Shown here: piece by piece, positions 25,001 through 39,089 of the stretch | Layout of the letters: the number at the start of each line of letters is the position of its first letter | How positions within the stretch are numbered: position 1 is the first letter of the stretch | NCBI GenBank assembly: GCA_965153355.1 | Contig: OZ231127.1 | Span: forward strand, 48,422,001-48,486,000 | Length of the DNA: 64,000 nucleotides | DNA from: Flaccisagitta enflata | Taxonomy: Eukaryota > Chaetognatha > Sagittoidea > Aphragmophora | Reading direction: 5' to 3' | Notes under the pieces: model-generated | What the model saw: the letters and a program-made list of their open reading frames with translations, nothing else | Told to the model about the DNA's origin: nothing | The model's database searches: none | Position numbers and translations under genes: made by a program

Positions 25001-28000
25001 CAATAATTGGTTTTGCATTATCAAGAACCCTTGATTTGACTAAATGATAAGTTTTTCAGCCCTCACTAATTCAATTTTTTGAAAAAATGACCTCAAAATA
25101 TGGATCTACCCTCTAATCTGAACAAATTTCAGCAATCCAAAATATCACCGTTAGGCTTACATGCCTACCTAAAATAAGTAATATTTGATTTGTTTGGCAC
25201 CAATCACTCATATCTATGTCCCCTCACTACTAAAGGCCAACTCAAGCACTTTCACAGTGACAAAAAAATTTTTTTGCCTCCTTACTGGGCTTTGCCACTT
25301 TTCCGCCACATTTTACAACAACCTGTACCTCACATTCAAACCCCAGCCAGCTCACTCAACTTTGCCCCAGATCAGCTCTCTAGGTTTCTCCGTGCCCTTT
25401 TGTTTGTTCTTCTGCCCTGGGAAAAAAATCAGACCCATAACTCCTCTACAGAGAGTGATAGTTGCTGGTGTATTTCCGACAGAGTAGGTAGCAAAAAGCG
25501 ACGGAAAAAAAAAGACGTTTGGGCTCCCTTATTATAGGTTGAAAACCCTCAACGTGGTCAAAAATGGTCAAAACTGGCCCCCTATAGGGTTCTATTTAGC
25601 TGAGACTCTTGTGAGAGGTGATTTGAGTCAAAAAAGTACTTATAGCAACAGTATTTGACCTATTTTTAACAATTACAAGCTGATAATCTATGGATGTTTT
25701 TCCTTCAAATTTCTCATTTTTGAGTATCGCCGATATTGCTTTAAAACTGAAAAAATCTAGGTTTTTTTGGAAAAAAATTGAAAGAAAAGACCTTCAAAGC
25801 CTTAAATTCAATTAATATTAAGCAGATGTAGGGTTTGGAAGAACAAATTTGGCTAAATAACAGATAGCTACACTTACAGTTTTCTTTTAAGGGAGCCAGG
25901 ACGTACCGAGATTTGCTCAATAAGCATTATTTGGACTATCTTTGAAATACCCCTAGTGACACCAATATGCTTTCAAATGTACCAAAAATTGGTTTTGCAT
26001 TATCAAGAACCCTTGATTTGACTAAATGATAAGTTTTTCAGCCCTCACTAATTCAATTTTTTTGAAAAAATGACCTCAAAATATGGATCTACCCTCTAAT
26101 CTGAACAAATTTCAGCAATCCAAAATATCACCGTTAGGCTTACATGCCTACCTAAAAATAAGTAATATTTGATTTGTTTGGCACCAATCACTCATATCTA
26201 TGTCCCCTCACTACTAAAGGCCAACTCAAGCACTTTCACAGTGACAAAAAAATTTTTTTGCCTCCTTACTGGGCTTTGCCACTTTTCCGCCACATTTTAC
26301 AACAACCTGTACCTCACATTCAAACCCCAGCCAGCTCACTCAACTTTGCCCCAGATCAGCTCTCTAGGTTTCTCCGTGCCCTTTTGTTTGTTCTTCTGCC
26401 CTGGGAAAAAAATCAGACCCATAACTCCTCTACAGAGAGTGATAGTTGCTGGTGTATTTCCGACAGAGTAGGTAGCAAAAAGCGACGGAAAAAAAAAAGA
26501 CGTTTGGGCTCCCTTATTATAGGTTGAAAACCCTCAACGTGGTCAAAAATAGTCAAAACTGGCCCCCTATAGGGTTCTATTTAGCTGAGACTCTTGTGAG
26601 AGGTGATTTGAGTCAAAAAAGTACTTATAGCAACAGTATTTGACCTATTTTTAACAATTACAAGCTGATAATCTATGGATGTTTTTCCTTCAAATTTCTC
26701 ATTTTTGAGTATCGCCGATATTGCTTTAAAACTGAAAAAATCTAGGTTTTTTTTGGAAAAAAATTGAAAGAAAAGACCTTCAAAGCCTTAAATTCAATTA
26801 ATATTAAGCAGATGTAGGGTTTGGAAGAACAAATTTGGCTAAATAACAGATAGCTACACTTACAGTTTTCTTTTAAGGGAGCCAGGACGTACCGAGATTT
26901 GCTCAATAAGCATTATTTGGACTATCTTTGAAATACCCCTAGTGACACCAATATGCTTTCAAATGTACCTAAAATTGGTTTTGCATTATCAAGAACCCTT
27001 GATTTGACTAAATGATAAGTTTTTCAGCCCTCACTAATTCAATTTTTTTGAAAAAATGACCTCAAAATATGGATCTACCCTCTAATCTGAACAAATTTCA
27101 GCAATCCAAAATATCACCGTTAGGCTTACATGCCTACCTAAAAATAAGTAATATTTGATTTGTTTGGCACCAATCACTCATATCTATGTCCCCTCACTAC
27201 TAAAGGCCAACTCAAGCACTTTCACAGTGACAAAAAAATTTTTTTGCCTCCTTACTGGGCTTTGCCACTTTTCCGCCACATTTTACAACAACCTGTACCT
27301 CACATTCAAACCCCAGCCAGCTCACTCAACTTTGCCCCAGATCAGCTCTCTAGGTTTCTCCGTGCCCTTTTGTTTGTTCTTCTGCCCTGGGAAAAAAATC
27401 AGACCCATAACTCCTCTACAGAGAGTGATAGTTGCTGGTGTATTTCCGACAGAGTAGGTAGCAAAAAGCGACGGAAAAAAAAAGACGTTTGGGCTCCCTT
27501 ATTATAGGTTGAAAACCCTCAACGTGGTCAAAAATGGTCAAAACTGGCCCCCTATAGGGTTCTATTTAGCTGAGACTCTTGTGAGAGGTGATTTGAGTCA
27601 AAAAAGTACTTATAGCAACAGTATTTGACCTATTTTTAACAATTACAAGCTGATAATCTATGGATGTTTTTCCTTCAAATTTCTCATTTTTGAGTATCGC
27701 CGATATTGCTTTAAAACTGAAAAAATCTAGGTTTTTTTGGAAAAAAATTGAAAGAAAAGACCTTCAAAGCCTTAAATTCAATTGATATTAAGCAGATGTA
27801 GGGTTTGGAAGAACAAATTTGGCTAAATAACAGATAGCTACACTTACAGTTTTCTTTTAAGGGAGCCAGGACGTACCGAGATTTGCTCAATAAGCATTAT
27901 TTGGACTATCTTTGAAATACCCCTAGTGACACCAATATGCTTTCAAATGTACCTAAAATTGGTTTTGCATTATCAAGAACCCTTGATTTGACTAAATGAT

Positions 28001-29464
28001 AAGTTTTTCAGCCCTCACTAATTCAATTTTTTGAAAAAATGACCTCAAAATATGGATCTACCCTCTAATCTGAACAAATTTCAGCAATCCAAAATATCAC
28101 CGTTAGGCTTACATGCCTACCTAAAAATAAGTAATATTTGATTTGTTTGGCACCAATCACTCATATCTATGTCCCCTCACTACTAAAGGCCAACTCAAGC
28201 ACTTTCACAGTGACAAAAAAATTTTTTTGCCTCCTTACTGGGCTTTGCCACTTTTCCGCCACATTTTACAACAACCTGTACCTCACATTCAAACCCCAGC
28301 CAGCTCACTCAACTTTGCCCCAGATCAGCTCTCTAGGTTTCTCCGTGCCCTTTTGTTTGTTCTTCTGCCCTGGGAAAAAAATCAGACCCATAACTCCTCT
28401 ACAGAGAGTGATAGTTGCTGGTGTATTTCCGACAGAGTAGGTAGCAAAAAGCGACGGAAAAAAAAGACGTTTGGGCTCCCTTATTATAGGTTGAAAACCC
28501 TCAACGTGGTCAAAAATAGTCAAAACTGGCCCCCTATAGGGTTCTATTTAGCTGAGACTCTTGTGAGAGGTGATTTGAGTCAAAAAAGTACTTATAGCAA
28601 CAGTATTTGACCTATTTTTAACAATTACAAGCTGATAATCTATGGATGTTTTTCCTTCAAATTTCTCATTTTTGAGTATCGCCGATATTGCTTTAAAACT
28701 GAAAAAATCTAGGTTTTTTTGGAAAAAAATTGAAAGAAAAGACCTTCAAAGCCTTAAATTCAATTAATATTAAGCAGATGTAGGGTTTGGAAGAACAAAT
28801 TTGGCTAAATAACAGATAGCTACACTTACAGTTTTCTTTTAAGGGAGCCAGGACGTACCGAGATTTGCTCAATAAGCATTATTTGGACTATCTTTGAAAT
28901 ACCCCTAGTGACACCAATATGCTTTCAAATGTACCTAAAATTGGTTTTGCATTATCAAGAACCCTTGATTTGACTAAATGATAAGTTTTTCAGCCCTCAC
29001 TAATTCAATTTTTTGAAAAAATGACCTCAAAATATGGATCTACCCTCTAATCTGAACAAATTTCAGCAATCCAAAATATCACCGTTAGGCTTACATGCCT
29101 ACCTAAAAATAAGTAATATTTGATTTGTTTGGCACCAATCACTCATATCTATGTCCCCTCACTACTAAAGGCCAACTCAAGCACTTTCACAGTGACAAAA
29201 AAATTTTTTTGCCTCCTTACTGGGCTTTGCCACTTTTCCGCCACATTTTACAACAACCTGTACCTCACATTCAAACCCCAGCCAGCTCACTCAACTTTGC
29301 CCCAGATCAGCTCTCTAGGTTTCTCCGTGCCCTTTTGTTTGTTCTTCTGCCCTGGGAAAAAAATCAGACCCATAACTCCTCTACAGAGAGTGATAGTTGC
29401 TGGTGTATTTCCGACAGAGTAGGTAGCAAAAAGCGACGGAAAAAAAAGACGTTTGGGCTCCCTT
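16091..29464. repeat. satellite array, unit about 982 bp, 13.6 copies
   Basis: Head-to-tail copies beginning gggagccaggacgtaccgag at about 16093, 17076, 18060, 19041, 20024, 21007, 21988, 22949, 23928 (altered), 24908 (altered), 25890, 26878, 27860 and 28843; the last breaks off at gggctcccttt (29464). Unit length is 981-986 bp except 961 and 978 around copies 7-8. Most copies differ at very few positions, mainly homopolymer length. Each unit opens a 115-163-codon frame on + but without an ATG, and an A-run of 8, 9 or 10 shifts its end, so it is not protein-coding by this evidence. Recent amplification or strong homogenisation is inferred. Confidence 0.97.
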
Positions 29465-29509
29465 TAAGGGGAAGGAAGAAACTAGAATTGTGCAATTATG
29501 CAGGGATGA

Positions 29510-29865
<356 letters not shown>

Positions 29866-30277
29866 ATGGTACAAAAATTGGTAATACGGGAGTGCTTAAA
29901 AAGAGCTTCTTTTTTAACGATATGTCTCTTTATGTCTTTTCATATCTCTTCATGTTGGGGAGGCTTGGGTAAGGGGGAGGCTTTGGGGGGTGGGGATGTG
30001 CGGGCGGGGGAAGGCGTGGGGGAGACGTTGGGAGGGGTGGGGGGGGGAGAGTAAGGAGGGGGTTGATATGTTTCTCTTTATCTCAATATGTTTAAATCTT
30101 CATTCCATTTTATCTTAATATCTTAATATCTTTATATCTTAATAATTTGTATCTAAAGAGGACGCATCTATTGGACATCTCTTGGCCTTGTTTTATTGAT
30201 ACGCGAGTTATTGATCACGATTTTCCGTTATCTTTTGAGCTTTTTACCAATCGAGTTTCTACTATTTTTACTCATTA
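29866..30277. other. unique spacer, no gene seen
   Basis: G-rich tract 29955-30060 (ggggaggc, ggtggggggg), then ttaatatcttaatatctt repeats. No coding signal. Confidence 0.6.
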
Positions 30278-31297
30278 CACACTTCGAAAGACTTCGGAAG
30301 AAGCCTCATGAAAATACCGTGTCATGAGACTTTGCATTGTGTTCACCAATACTATGGAGGAGGTCGGAAAAATAGGGGCAAAAAAATCCGTATTGTAGGA
30401 GTACAGTAAATGCCCCCTAAAGTTAATGCACAAATAGTATCTTTTTTGGTAAAATTCAATTGATTTTGATTGTTTAATTACCTACAGGTGCTTCAATCCC
30501 AATGCCTCACTTGTTCTTATCATGTCCCAGAGCATTGAAATACTAGCCCTTGTTGTCCTACAGTTGTTCCAGAGTTGTCCTGAAGTTGTCCTAAAAGTAT
30601 ATGTAGCTTACTCCAAGATATCAAGAAAATTCCCTTTTAGCCAAAGGTATTTTTGAAAAATGTTTATTATTTTTACTAGAATATTCCTAGATTTGTCCTA
30701 GACTTGTCCTAGAATCATCCCATTTTGTCCTAGAAAACATCACTTGTCCTAGAGTTGTCCAAGGCTTCTCCTAATTGTCCTTGAGTCACAATAGTTGTCT
30801 TAAAGGTGTGCCAAATTTACCTTTGAGTTGCCTCTAATCTTTTAAAAAAATTTTACTTACAAGATATGAGGAAAATTCTTTTTCAGGCAAAAGTTTTTTG
30901 AAAAATGTTCATTGATTTTATTAGAATTGTCCCAGAGTTGTCCCAGAGATGTCCAAGAGTTTACCTGAAATTGTCCATGAATTGTCTCAGTTATCCTTAA
31001 GTTGTCCAGATATTGTCTTAATTATCCTTAGGTTGAACATATTGTCATAAAGTTATGCAAGTTTCCCCCGAGTTGCCTAAGACCTAAGAAAATTTTTGCC
31101 TACAGTTGTTTTAAAGATGTCCTAGAGATATCCTAAAACTGACAAACAGCTGTCCAAAAAGGTATTTTTCTTTCTTGAAAGTTTGCAGATCAGTTTGAGT
31201 AAACATAATAATGCTCAGTACTTATCTCGCCTCACATCAGCCCTCTCAAGCCTCAAATATGCTCTCTTAAACCCCCATATTCTAAAATCAGCCTTTT

Positions 31298-31711
31298 GGG
31301 CAGCGGCCCCAAAGGGGAAAATGTCTTGTAGAACACAGGGAACTTTTGTTCATTCATCTGTTTTTTCATTCATCCATTTGTTCATTCATCCCCCCAGACC
31401 GTCTCAGACCTGAAATCTGCCCTTTCAGGCCTGAAATCTGCCCTCTCAGGCCTGAAATCTGCCAGATTCAAGGCCTGAGAGGGCAAATTTAAGGCATGAA
31501 AGGGCAGATTTCAAATCTGAGAGGGCAAATTTAAAGCCTGGGAGGGCCTGGGGGGATGGACAGACAAACGGACAAACAAACAAACAAAAGTCCTCAGTGT
31601 TCTACAGGACTTTGTCCCCCTTGGGGCCGCTGCCCTGCCTCTCATTCTAATTTACAACCATGCAATGCAGGGCAATGGGTATCGCTGACCACATATTGCC
31701 CTTGGGTGACC
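31298..31711 (-). mobile_element. family-2 element, copy 3
   Basis: Left end gggcagcggccccaaagggg then tcttgtagaacacaggg; array of ggcctgaaatctgccctctc units, changing to its own complement midway; right end gttctacaggactttgtccc, ggggccgctgccc, then a 100-bp asymmetric leader ending at ttgcccttgggtgac. Confidence 0.75.
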
Positions 31712-31987
31712 TGTTCTAGCCTCTTATTAGCTTCATAAGCTATTGTAAAAATTATTATATTGAGTTAGAGCACTTTGGGCCAGAGTAGCCTGATAATGAA
31801 GCTAATAGCATAGAAATGAAATAGCAATGCACTGAGGTTTGAAATTTGATCTGATTTTATGATGAATATAATTCTGAATATGAAATTCTGATTTTCTATG
31901 TTTTTTAGTCAGTGGCTCCAAAGGGGTAGAAGTCCAGCAAAACAAAATCCCTCCCCCTCCCCCTTGGCGCTCCTCCTCCTCACTTTT

Positions 31988-32480
31988 GGGCAGCGGCTTC
32001 AAAGGGATCAATGACCTTTGCTTTCACACATATGGGGAATTTTCTTCTCCTCCTCCTTGATCCCCCCCTTAAATCCCAGTCTCGAGGCCCAAATTTCAGT
32101 CTTGAGGGCCCAATCCAAGTCTTGAGACCTTAATCCCAGTCTTGAGGCCTAAATTCCAGCCTAAAGACCCAAATCTTAGCCTGGAGGCCCAGATACCAGC
32201 CTTAAGTCCTAAATCTCAACCATGTGGGTGGGATCTGGGCCTCTTGACTGGGATTCGGACCTTGAGGCTGAAATTTGGACCTCAAGGTTGGTATCTCAAG
32301 ACTGGGATTAGGACTGGACACTGGAATTTGGGCCTGGAAACTGGAATTTGGGCCTAGAAACTGGGATTTGAGGGGAGGGATGGAGGAGGAGGAGGAGAAA
32401 ACTTCCCCATATGTCTGAAAGCATAGGTCATTGACCCCCTCGAGGCTGCTGCTCCATCCCTCAAATGATATCACTACCTA
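31988..32480 (-). mobile_element. family-2 element, copy 4
   Basis: gggcagcggcttcaaaggg, atgacctttgctttcacaca; units such as cccagtcttgaggcc; gaggaggaggagaaaactt; gaaagcataggtcattgacc, gaggctgctgctcc. Closest to copy 2. Confidence 0.7.
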
Positions 32481-32499
32481 AGTAATAGAATGTGCACAA

Positions 32500-32770
32500 A
32501 GTGAGCATTTGTAAGAAAAATCATTTCAAAGCACTTTTCATTTTTCTTTTGTAGGATTAAAGCCCAATCTACTTGAAAAATTGATTTGGAAATGATCTAA
32601 GCACTCCATCATCAATGCTGTAATTGTATAGAATGTCCATTGAAGAAATTTCTCTCAAAACTCCAGCAATCAATACTATACCACTACAGCATTGATGACC
32701 AAGTGCTTAGATCAAATCCAAATCGATTTTCCAATCAAATGGAACATGAAAAGTGCTTGGAAATAAATTT
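32500..32770. other. imperfect palindrome inside the 4.1-kb element
   Basis: caaagcacttttcat, gatctaagcac and catcaatgctgtaa on the left recur inverted on the right (acagcattgatg, gtgcttagatc, atgaaaagtgcttgg). Small MITE or hairpin; no target duplication identified. Confidence 0.6.
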
Positions 32771-33360
32771 TTATTTGAATGCCCTAATTAAGCCCATCCT
32801 ACAAAGTAAAGCATCTGATGCCTTTGCAAGTATTTCCCTTATAGAGCTTTAAAAAATATTGAGGATCCTGATTGATCTTTCCTGGCTTAATCAAATACCA
32901 TATACTTTCTTTTGATATACATTCTTACTTGGCAGGTTCTTTTTTTTTTTCAGCTTCAGAATAAGTACCATGTCAGCAAAACCAATTAGATATTAGGTGC
33001 GACTATCTGAAAAAATATCAATACCCAGCCCACTATTTATCTATCTGGCCTGCAAAAATTGAGCGAACCTGACAGGCAAAAAAAAACACCAATATTAAGC
33101 TTGATAATTTCAGTTTGAAGCCTGAGACTAAAGTCTTAGGCCAAATAGCAATTTTCAGGGCTTCAGAGCCGATTTGAGGACTGAAAGGCATATTTGAGGT
33201 CTGGAGGGCGAGCTTCAGGGCATCAGGCTTTGAGGGCAGACTTATGCCGCAGAGGGCTTATTTGAAGCTTGAAGGGCTAGATTAGAGTTTGGTAGGGCTT
33301 GGAGACCAAAAAATCAGGCCTAAGAAAACTGTTTGAAGTCTTGATGGTAAACAGGGGGAA

Positions 33361-33800
33361 TAGTCGCAAAAGCTTTAGATGGTCAGTGGTATCGTTGCCC
33401 CTATGTGAGTGTATATGGGTGTGAGGTGGTTAGAGGGGCAGCAGCCTTAAAGGGGCTGATGACCTATGCTATTTTGATTTGAGCTTCTAGAATTTGAGCT
33501 TCCGAATTGGAGCGTGGATGATGGAATTGGGGCCTCAGGGCTGAGGTTTAAGCCTCCAGGCTGGAGTTGGGGGGCCTAGAGTCTGGTAATGGGGCCTCAA
33601 TGCTGGAATTTGGAACTCGAGGCTGGAATTTGGGCCTGGAGGCTAAAATTTAGGCTTGGAGGCTGGGATTTTGGCCCTGAGGCTGGGATTTTGGCCCTGA
33701 GGCTGGAATTTGAGCCTGGAGGCTGGGGTTTGGGCCTCAAGACTGGGATTTGGACCTCGAGGCTGGGCTTTGGCCCTTTGGCCCTGAAGATTAGAGGCAA
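33361..33800 (+). mobile_element. family-2 element, copy 5 (decayed end)
   Basis: agtcgcaaaagctttagatg, ggtcagtggt leader; ggggcagcagccttaaagggg; gatgacctatgc; about 15 units of ggctgggatttgggcctgga type. The inverted far end is hardly recognisable. Confidence 0.6.
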
Positions 33801-34560
33801 CTCAAAAGGAAATTTGGCACAACTTTAGGACTACTATTTTAAGTTCAGGACAATCAGGACAAGCCTTGGACAACTCTATGACAAGTGACATATTCTAGGA
33901 CAAGTTTTGGATAGATCTAAGACAAGTCTAGGACAAATCTAGGATAGATCTGGGACAAATCTGGTTAGACTAATGAACATTTTTCAAAAATACTTTTAGC
34001 TAAAAGGGAATTTTCTTGATATCTTGGAGTAAGCTACATACACTTTTAGGACAACTTCAGGACAACTCTGGAACAACTGTAGGACAACAAGGACTAGTAT
34101 TTCAATGCTCTGGGACATGAAAAGAACAAGTAAGACATTGGGAAAGAAGTACCTGTAGGTAGTTAAACAATCAGAATCAATTGAATTTTACCAAAAAAGA
34201 TATTATTTGTGCATTAACTTTAGGAGGCATTTACTGTACTCCTACAATACGGATTTTTTTGCCCCTATTTTTCCGACCTTCTCCATAGTATTAGTGAACA
34301 CCATGCAAAGTCTCATGACATAGTATTTTCATGAGGCTTCTTCCGAAGTCTTTCGAGGTGTGATTAAGCTTTACTAATTCTAACATCACGATATGATTAG
34401 TCGCGGACTCCAATGGAAATGAGAAGTCACTTTTTTGGGCCATCCGCAGATTCGACTTTATTGTACCTGGTAATCATGTACGGTCTTATCTAAAATACAT
34501 TACATTACTTTGTCGTTGATAGGAGAAGGAAAGGGAGAATGAAAGAAAGGAAGCCCATCA

Positions 34561-34561
<1 letters not shown>

Positions 34562-34620
<59 letters not shown>
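34562..34620. repeat. (CT)n microsatellite
   Basis: 58 bp of CT. A second (CT)n block with (ctgt) variants runs 34826-34930 and ends in (CA)n. Confidence 0.95.
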
Positions 34621-34626
<6 letters not shown>

Positions 34627-34869
34627 TTCTCCGGTCTACCCCTCTCTTAGGAGGATCGCATCACACATTGGTTCCATTCGAACAAAAGCAAGGCGCGGAT
34701 GATTGGATGGATATTCGGCGTCGTTAAACGGCGTTAAAGCATAAAATCCGGGCGATAAAATTGATAGCGCGGTCGTTCTGGACTGGATGAAGACACGGCT
34801 CTCTGACTATGTCTCTCTGTCACTCTGTCTTTCTATCTGTCTGTCTGTCTCTCCATCTCTGTCTCTCTC

Positions 34870-34930
<61 letters not shown>

Positions 34931-34940
<10 letters not shown>

Positions 34941-35918
34941 ACGAGAATAGCTTTCTGGTCGATATGGATCATAAATGGAGTCCCCGAATCTGTCTTTCTT
35001 CCGCCTTTTCTTCCGGTCCCGCTCTGGTGACACATCGAGTGCGACAACGCGTAAACCGCAGCAGGCGATGACAGACGCGCATGCGCGACTGGTCGAAATC
35101 CCACCTTTTCGGCTTTAACCAATTCTTTTCTTGCAAATTTCCTTCGGCGCTTACTTTCAGTGGAGGAAGTTGAAAGTATAATCAATACAGGGTCAGCCCT
35201 CCGAAGTCCCTTAGAGGACTGGTATGTTTTGTTACTAACGGACTCAGGCTTTGTCCGTCCGCCGGTTCGTCTGTTCGTCCGTCGCTCCGTCCATCCGTCC
35301 ATCCGTCCACAACGATATTGTGATCCCACGTCACTTGTCTTTCTCGAGATCCCCCAAGGGCAAAGCTTCCATCCACGCTGACTCGCGCTAAAATACAGAA
35401 AACCCAACTCCGAAGTACTGAAAAGTATTTTGTTATGAACAGTTAAATAAAGTCAATAGAATAGATATATTTCTTTGACTGAACTAAATCTTTCTTTCTA
35501 ATCGTAGCGTAACGAAGTTTCGTTACAGCGTGTTCGTGACAACGTCATATGACGTGACGCCAGGCAAATTTATGAAGTGACTCAGCTATCATTATCCCGT
35601 GATTATTCCCGTCCTATTCAATGGTCGGCCTGACGTAACACCTTTTACTTAGACCGAGGCACTGAAACTTATTTTTTTATCAGAGAGGATATGTGTCAAA
35701 AATTCTTTAAAAAAAAAACTTTCCAAAAACGGGAGAGAGACGTTATTCAAATTTTGTAAATAGTCTTTACGATTTTTCAAACGCCTTACCCGAGCTTAAG
35801 CTGGAGCGCATTTCTTAAGTGGCAACTGTTTTCACACCTCAAATATTAAATACCATCTTGTCTTTTTTTCAGTTTCACGCTAAATCATTTATTATCTTCT
35901 TTAGCAAGAGAATGAGAA
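34931..35918. other. unique sequence with a possible family-1 remnant
   Basis: 35252-35312 has ctttgtccgtccgccg and (gtcc)n; a small hairpin agtcccttagaggact lies just upstream at 35205. Otherwise unique, no coding signal. Confidence 0.45.
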
Positions 35919-36040
<122 letters not shown>

Positions 36041-36243
36041 AATCCTTCACCCCCTCGGCAAACATAACTGGAGAGCTGAGAGGAGCAAGAGGGATAGGTC
36101 TTTGAGGTGAGGCTTCACCTGGCGCCACCTGAAACCGCCTGACCTACCATCCAGATGAAAAACTTACCAGAAAAACGAAACAAATCTTCCAAAATTGAAA
36201 AGAACAACATAACACGAAGCAAGGAAAGAGAGAGCAAGCGAAG

Positions 36244-36344
<101 letters not shown>

Positions 36345-36611
36345 TTAAGAAAAAAAGTTCAAATAGAAGCAAAACCCGGATAGAAGGGTGGTGTTTATCT
36401 CGGTGCAGAAAAAAAAAAAAGAACACACCTCAATCAATCTTCCTTAATTTTCAACAGTGGAGCGTGAGTGGAAAAGTTTTGATTTTTTGAACTGTCGGTA
36501 AGACCTTTTCCATCAGAAAGATCCTCAATTCCAACCATCTTCTCGTAAACATCATCGCGCTTGTATCAAAAGAAATAACAACAACAAGCGGAAGACGCAT
36601 GCACGCACAGA

Positions 36612-36915
<304 letters not shown>

Positions 36916-37485
36916 CACACACAGAAACACATAAGTTTTAGTCGCATTGAACTGAATTGCATGAATTCTAGCAAAACAAGAGAACCGCCCCACCCGCAAG
37001 ATGTCTTATTCGGGTTTTTAAACCCCTGTTTTGCCCCTAATTTGCATATCGTTGTAATCATGTAATTGACTTTATTTCATTTGCCGTGTTTGTTTAGCCT
37101 AAGGAGTTTGAATCATTTCTTGTGGCCCCATGAGGTGTAAAACTGAACAGCAGTTCTATCACATCAAAATTTTATAACTGTATAATGGTATTTCTTTGAG
37201 TAAAATACCGGTCTCTTGGCAAATAAGATTTACAAGAGTACTGACATATCATCTGATTTGGATTAAAAGAAAAAACATTCCCAATCGAATTTTGAAGGAA
37301 GGAAAATGGTGATCGTCTTGAAATCAAAATCCCCCATCTTGAGTTAGTGTTACAATATCAAAATCGGACAACACCCCTATTTGGCACACCTGAATGTCTC
37401 GTGAATCTCATGTTGCATAGTAACGTCGTGTTTTTAAGGGAAAATGCAAGATGATTTTCCTCTTGAGAAAAATGTTAAGGATTGT
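36916..37485. other. unique sequence, no gene seen
   Basis: AT-rich, no long frame, no clear repeat. Confidence 0.6.
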
Positions 37486-37488
37486 TGG

Positions 37489-37870
<382 letters not shown>

Positions 37871-38256
37871 TGTTGTTTTTACATTGGATATTGCATGCTC
37901 TGATACCAACTTGGCTACTAACCTTCCAGATCTAGCTACTAAATGGGATACCCTAGCTACCAGATTAGGCATATGGAATCTAGCTACTTTTTTAGCTACT
38001 TTTAGGATAAAGATTTAGCTACTAATGAAGGCAGGTTGCACAACATAAAATTTTTTGTTCATTGGCTAGTATTTTGGCCTAAGAAGATTATTCAAAGTCT
38101 GAAAGAGCTAAAATCTGATTAAAGAGCTAATTTAAGGCCTAAGAGTATAAGTTCAAAGCATAATAAAGCTTAATCATAGTCTAATATTGGCTTGAAATGC
38201 CTTGTTTGGGCGGAAAAGAGCTCAATTAGAGTTCAGAAGTGCTGAACTGGTACAGT

Positions 38257-38758
38257 AGATCTCGTCTAGACTTGAGATAACGGGGCAAGCATTATAGAAG
38301 AATAGATGAAGCTAAGGGGCTGATATTTTTCTTATAAACTTCCATGTAATATCACTAAAATATCAATATTTTGAGATATTTTTTTAAGGAACATTGCTTA
38401 AAATCAAATTTGCTACAACTTTCCCACAGTATGTTCTGTAAGAATATTGCTTATTTGGCTGTTGCTAGAGAGTGTATCCATGTGTGACAACCCCTAGCAA
38501 CCGCTAAATGAGCAACATTCTTTCAGAACATACTGTGGGAAAGTTGTAGCAAATTTGATTTTAGGCAATGTTCCCTCAAAAAATTTCTAAAAATATTGTT
38601 TTTTTAGCGTAAATACATGGAAATACATTTCCATGCCAACAAACTATCATAGGCAAAAAAGCATTATTTTATTAATCTATATTGCAAATATCAATACCCT
38701 GGCTTCATTTGTTTTCCTACAATGCTTGCCCCCATTATCTCAAGTCTAGACGAGATCT
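38257..38758. mobile_element. palindromic MITE, about 500 bp
   Basis: Ends share 23 identical bases in inverted order (agatctcgtctagacttgag..). The arms pair almost to the centre (ttgctacaactttcccacag, agaacatactgtgggaaag), leaving a loop of about 20 bp near 38490. Left edge reads TACAGT; no clean TA duplication at right. Confidence 0.8.
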
Positions 38759-39089
38759 TTTGAAGCATTTCTGCAAATAAGAGCATATTTCAAACCAAAA
38801 ACCAATTATTTTGAGCCTGATATTGAGCCAAATATAAAGCCTGTCACAGCTGATTTAGGAATTAGGTTCTATGATATTTTGATTCAAGATGTCTCTATAA
38901 CAAAGACTCCATGGACAGGTAAACATGGGAAAATTCGCCCTTGTATTTAAGAGATATCAGCTCTATACTGCTGCCATCCAAAATACAGAGTGGTATAGTT
39001 TAACCCTTCAATGGATGCCTAGCGACCTACAAGTTTTGGTTGTTAAAAAAGGATTTCTACGATTATCAATTGACAGAGTAGAGACTAAA

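Larger units (their letters stand above)
30278..34362. mobile_element. 4.1-kb long-inverted-repeat transposon with ATTA duplication
   Basis: Ends CACACTTCGAAAGACTTCGG at left and its complement (CACACCTCGAAAGACTTCGG) at right, each flanked by ATTA (30274-30277, 34363-34366). Arms of about 540 bp match in reverse order (gaggcttcttccg, ggggcaaaaaaatccgta, tttgaaaaatg) and carry a gttgtccta-type minisatellite. Inside sit three family-2 elements and a small palindrome. No transposase frame; non-autonomous. Confidence 0.85.

Noticed and set aside
35205-35312. Family-1 element
   Set aside because: Has a small hairpin and (gtcc)n but no matching inner motif and no CAAGG end; kept only as a possible remnant.
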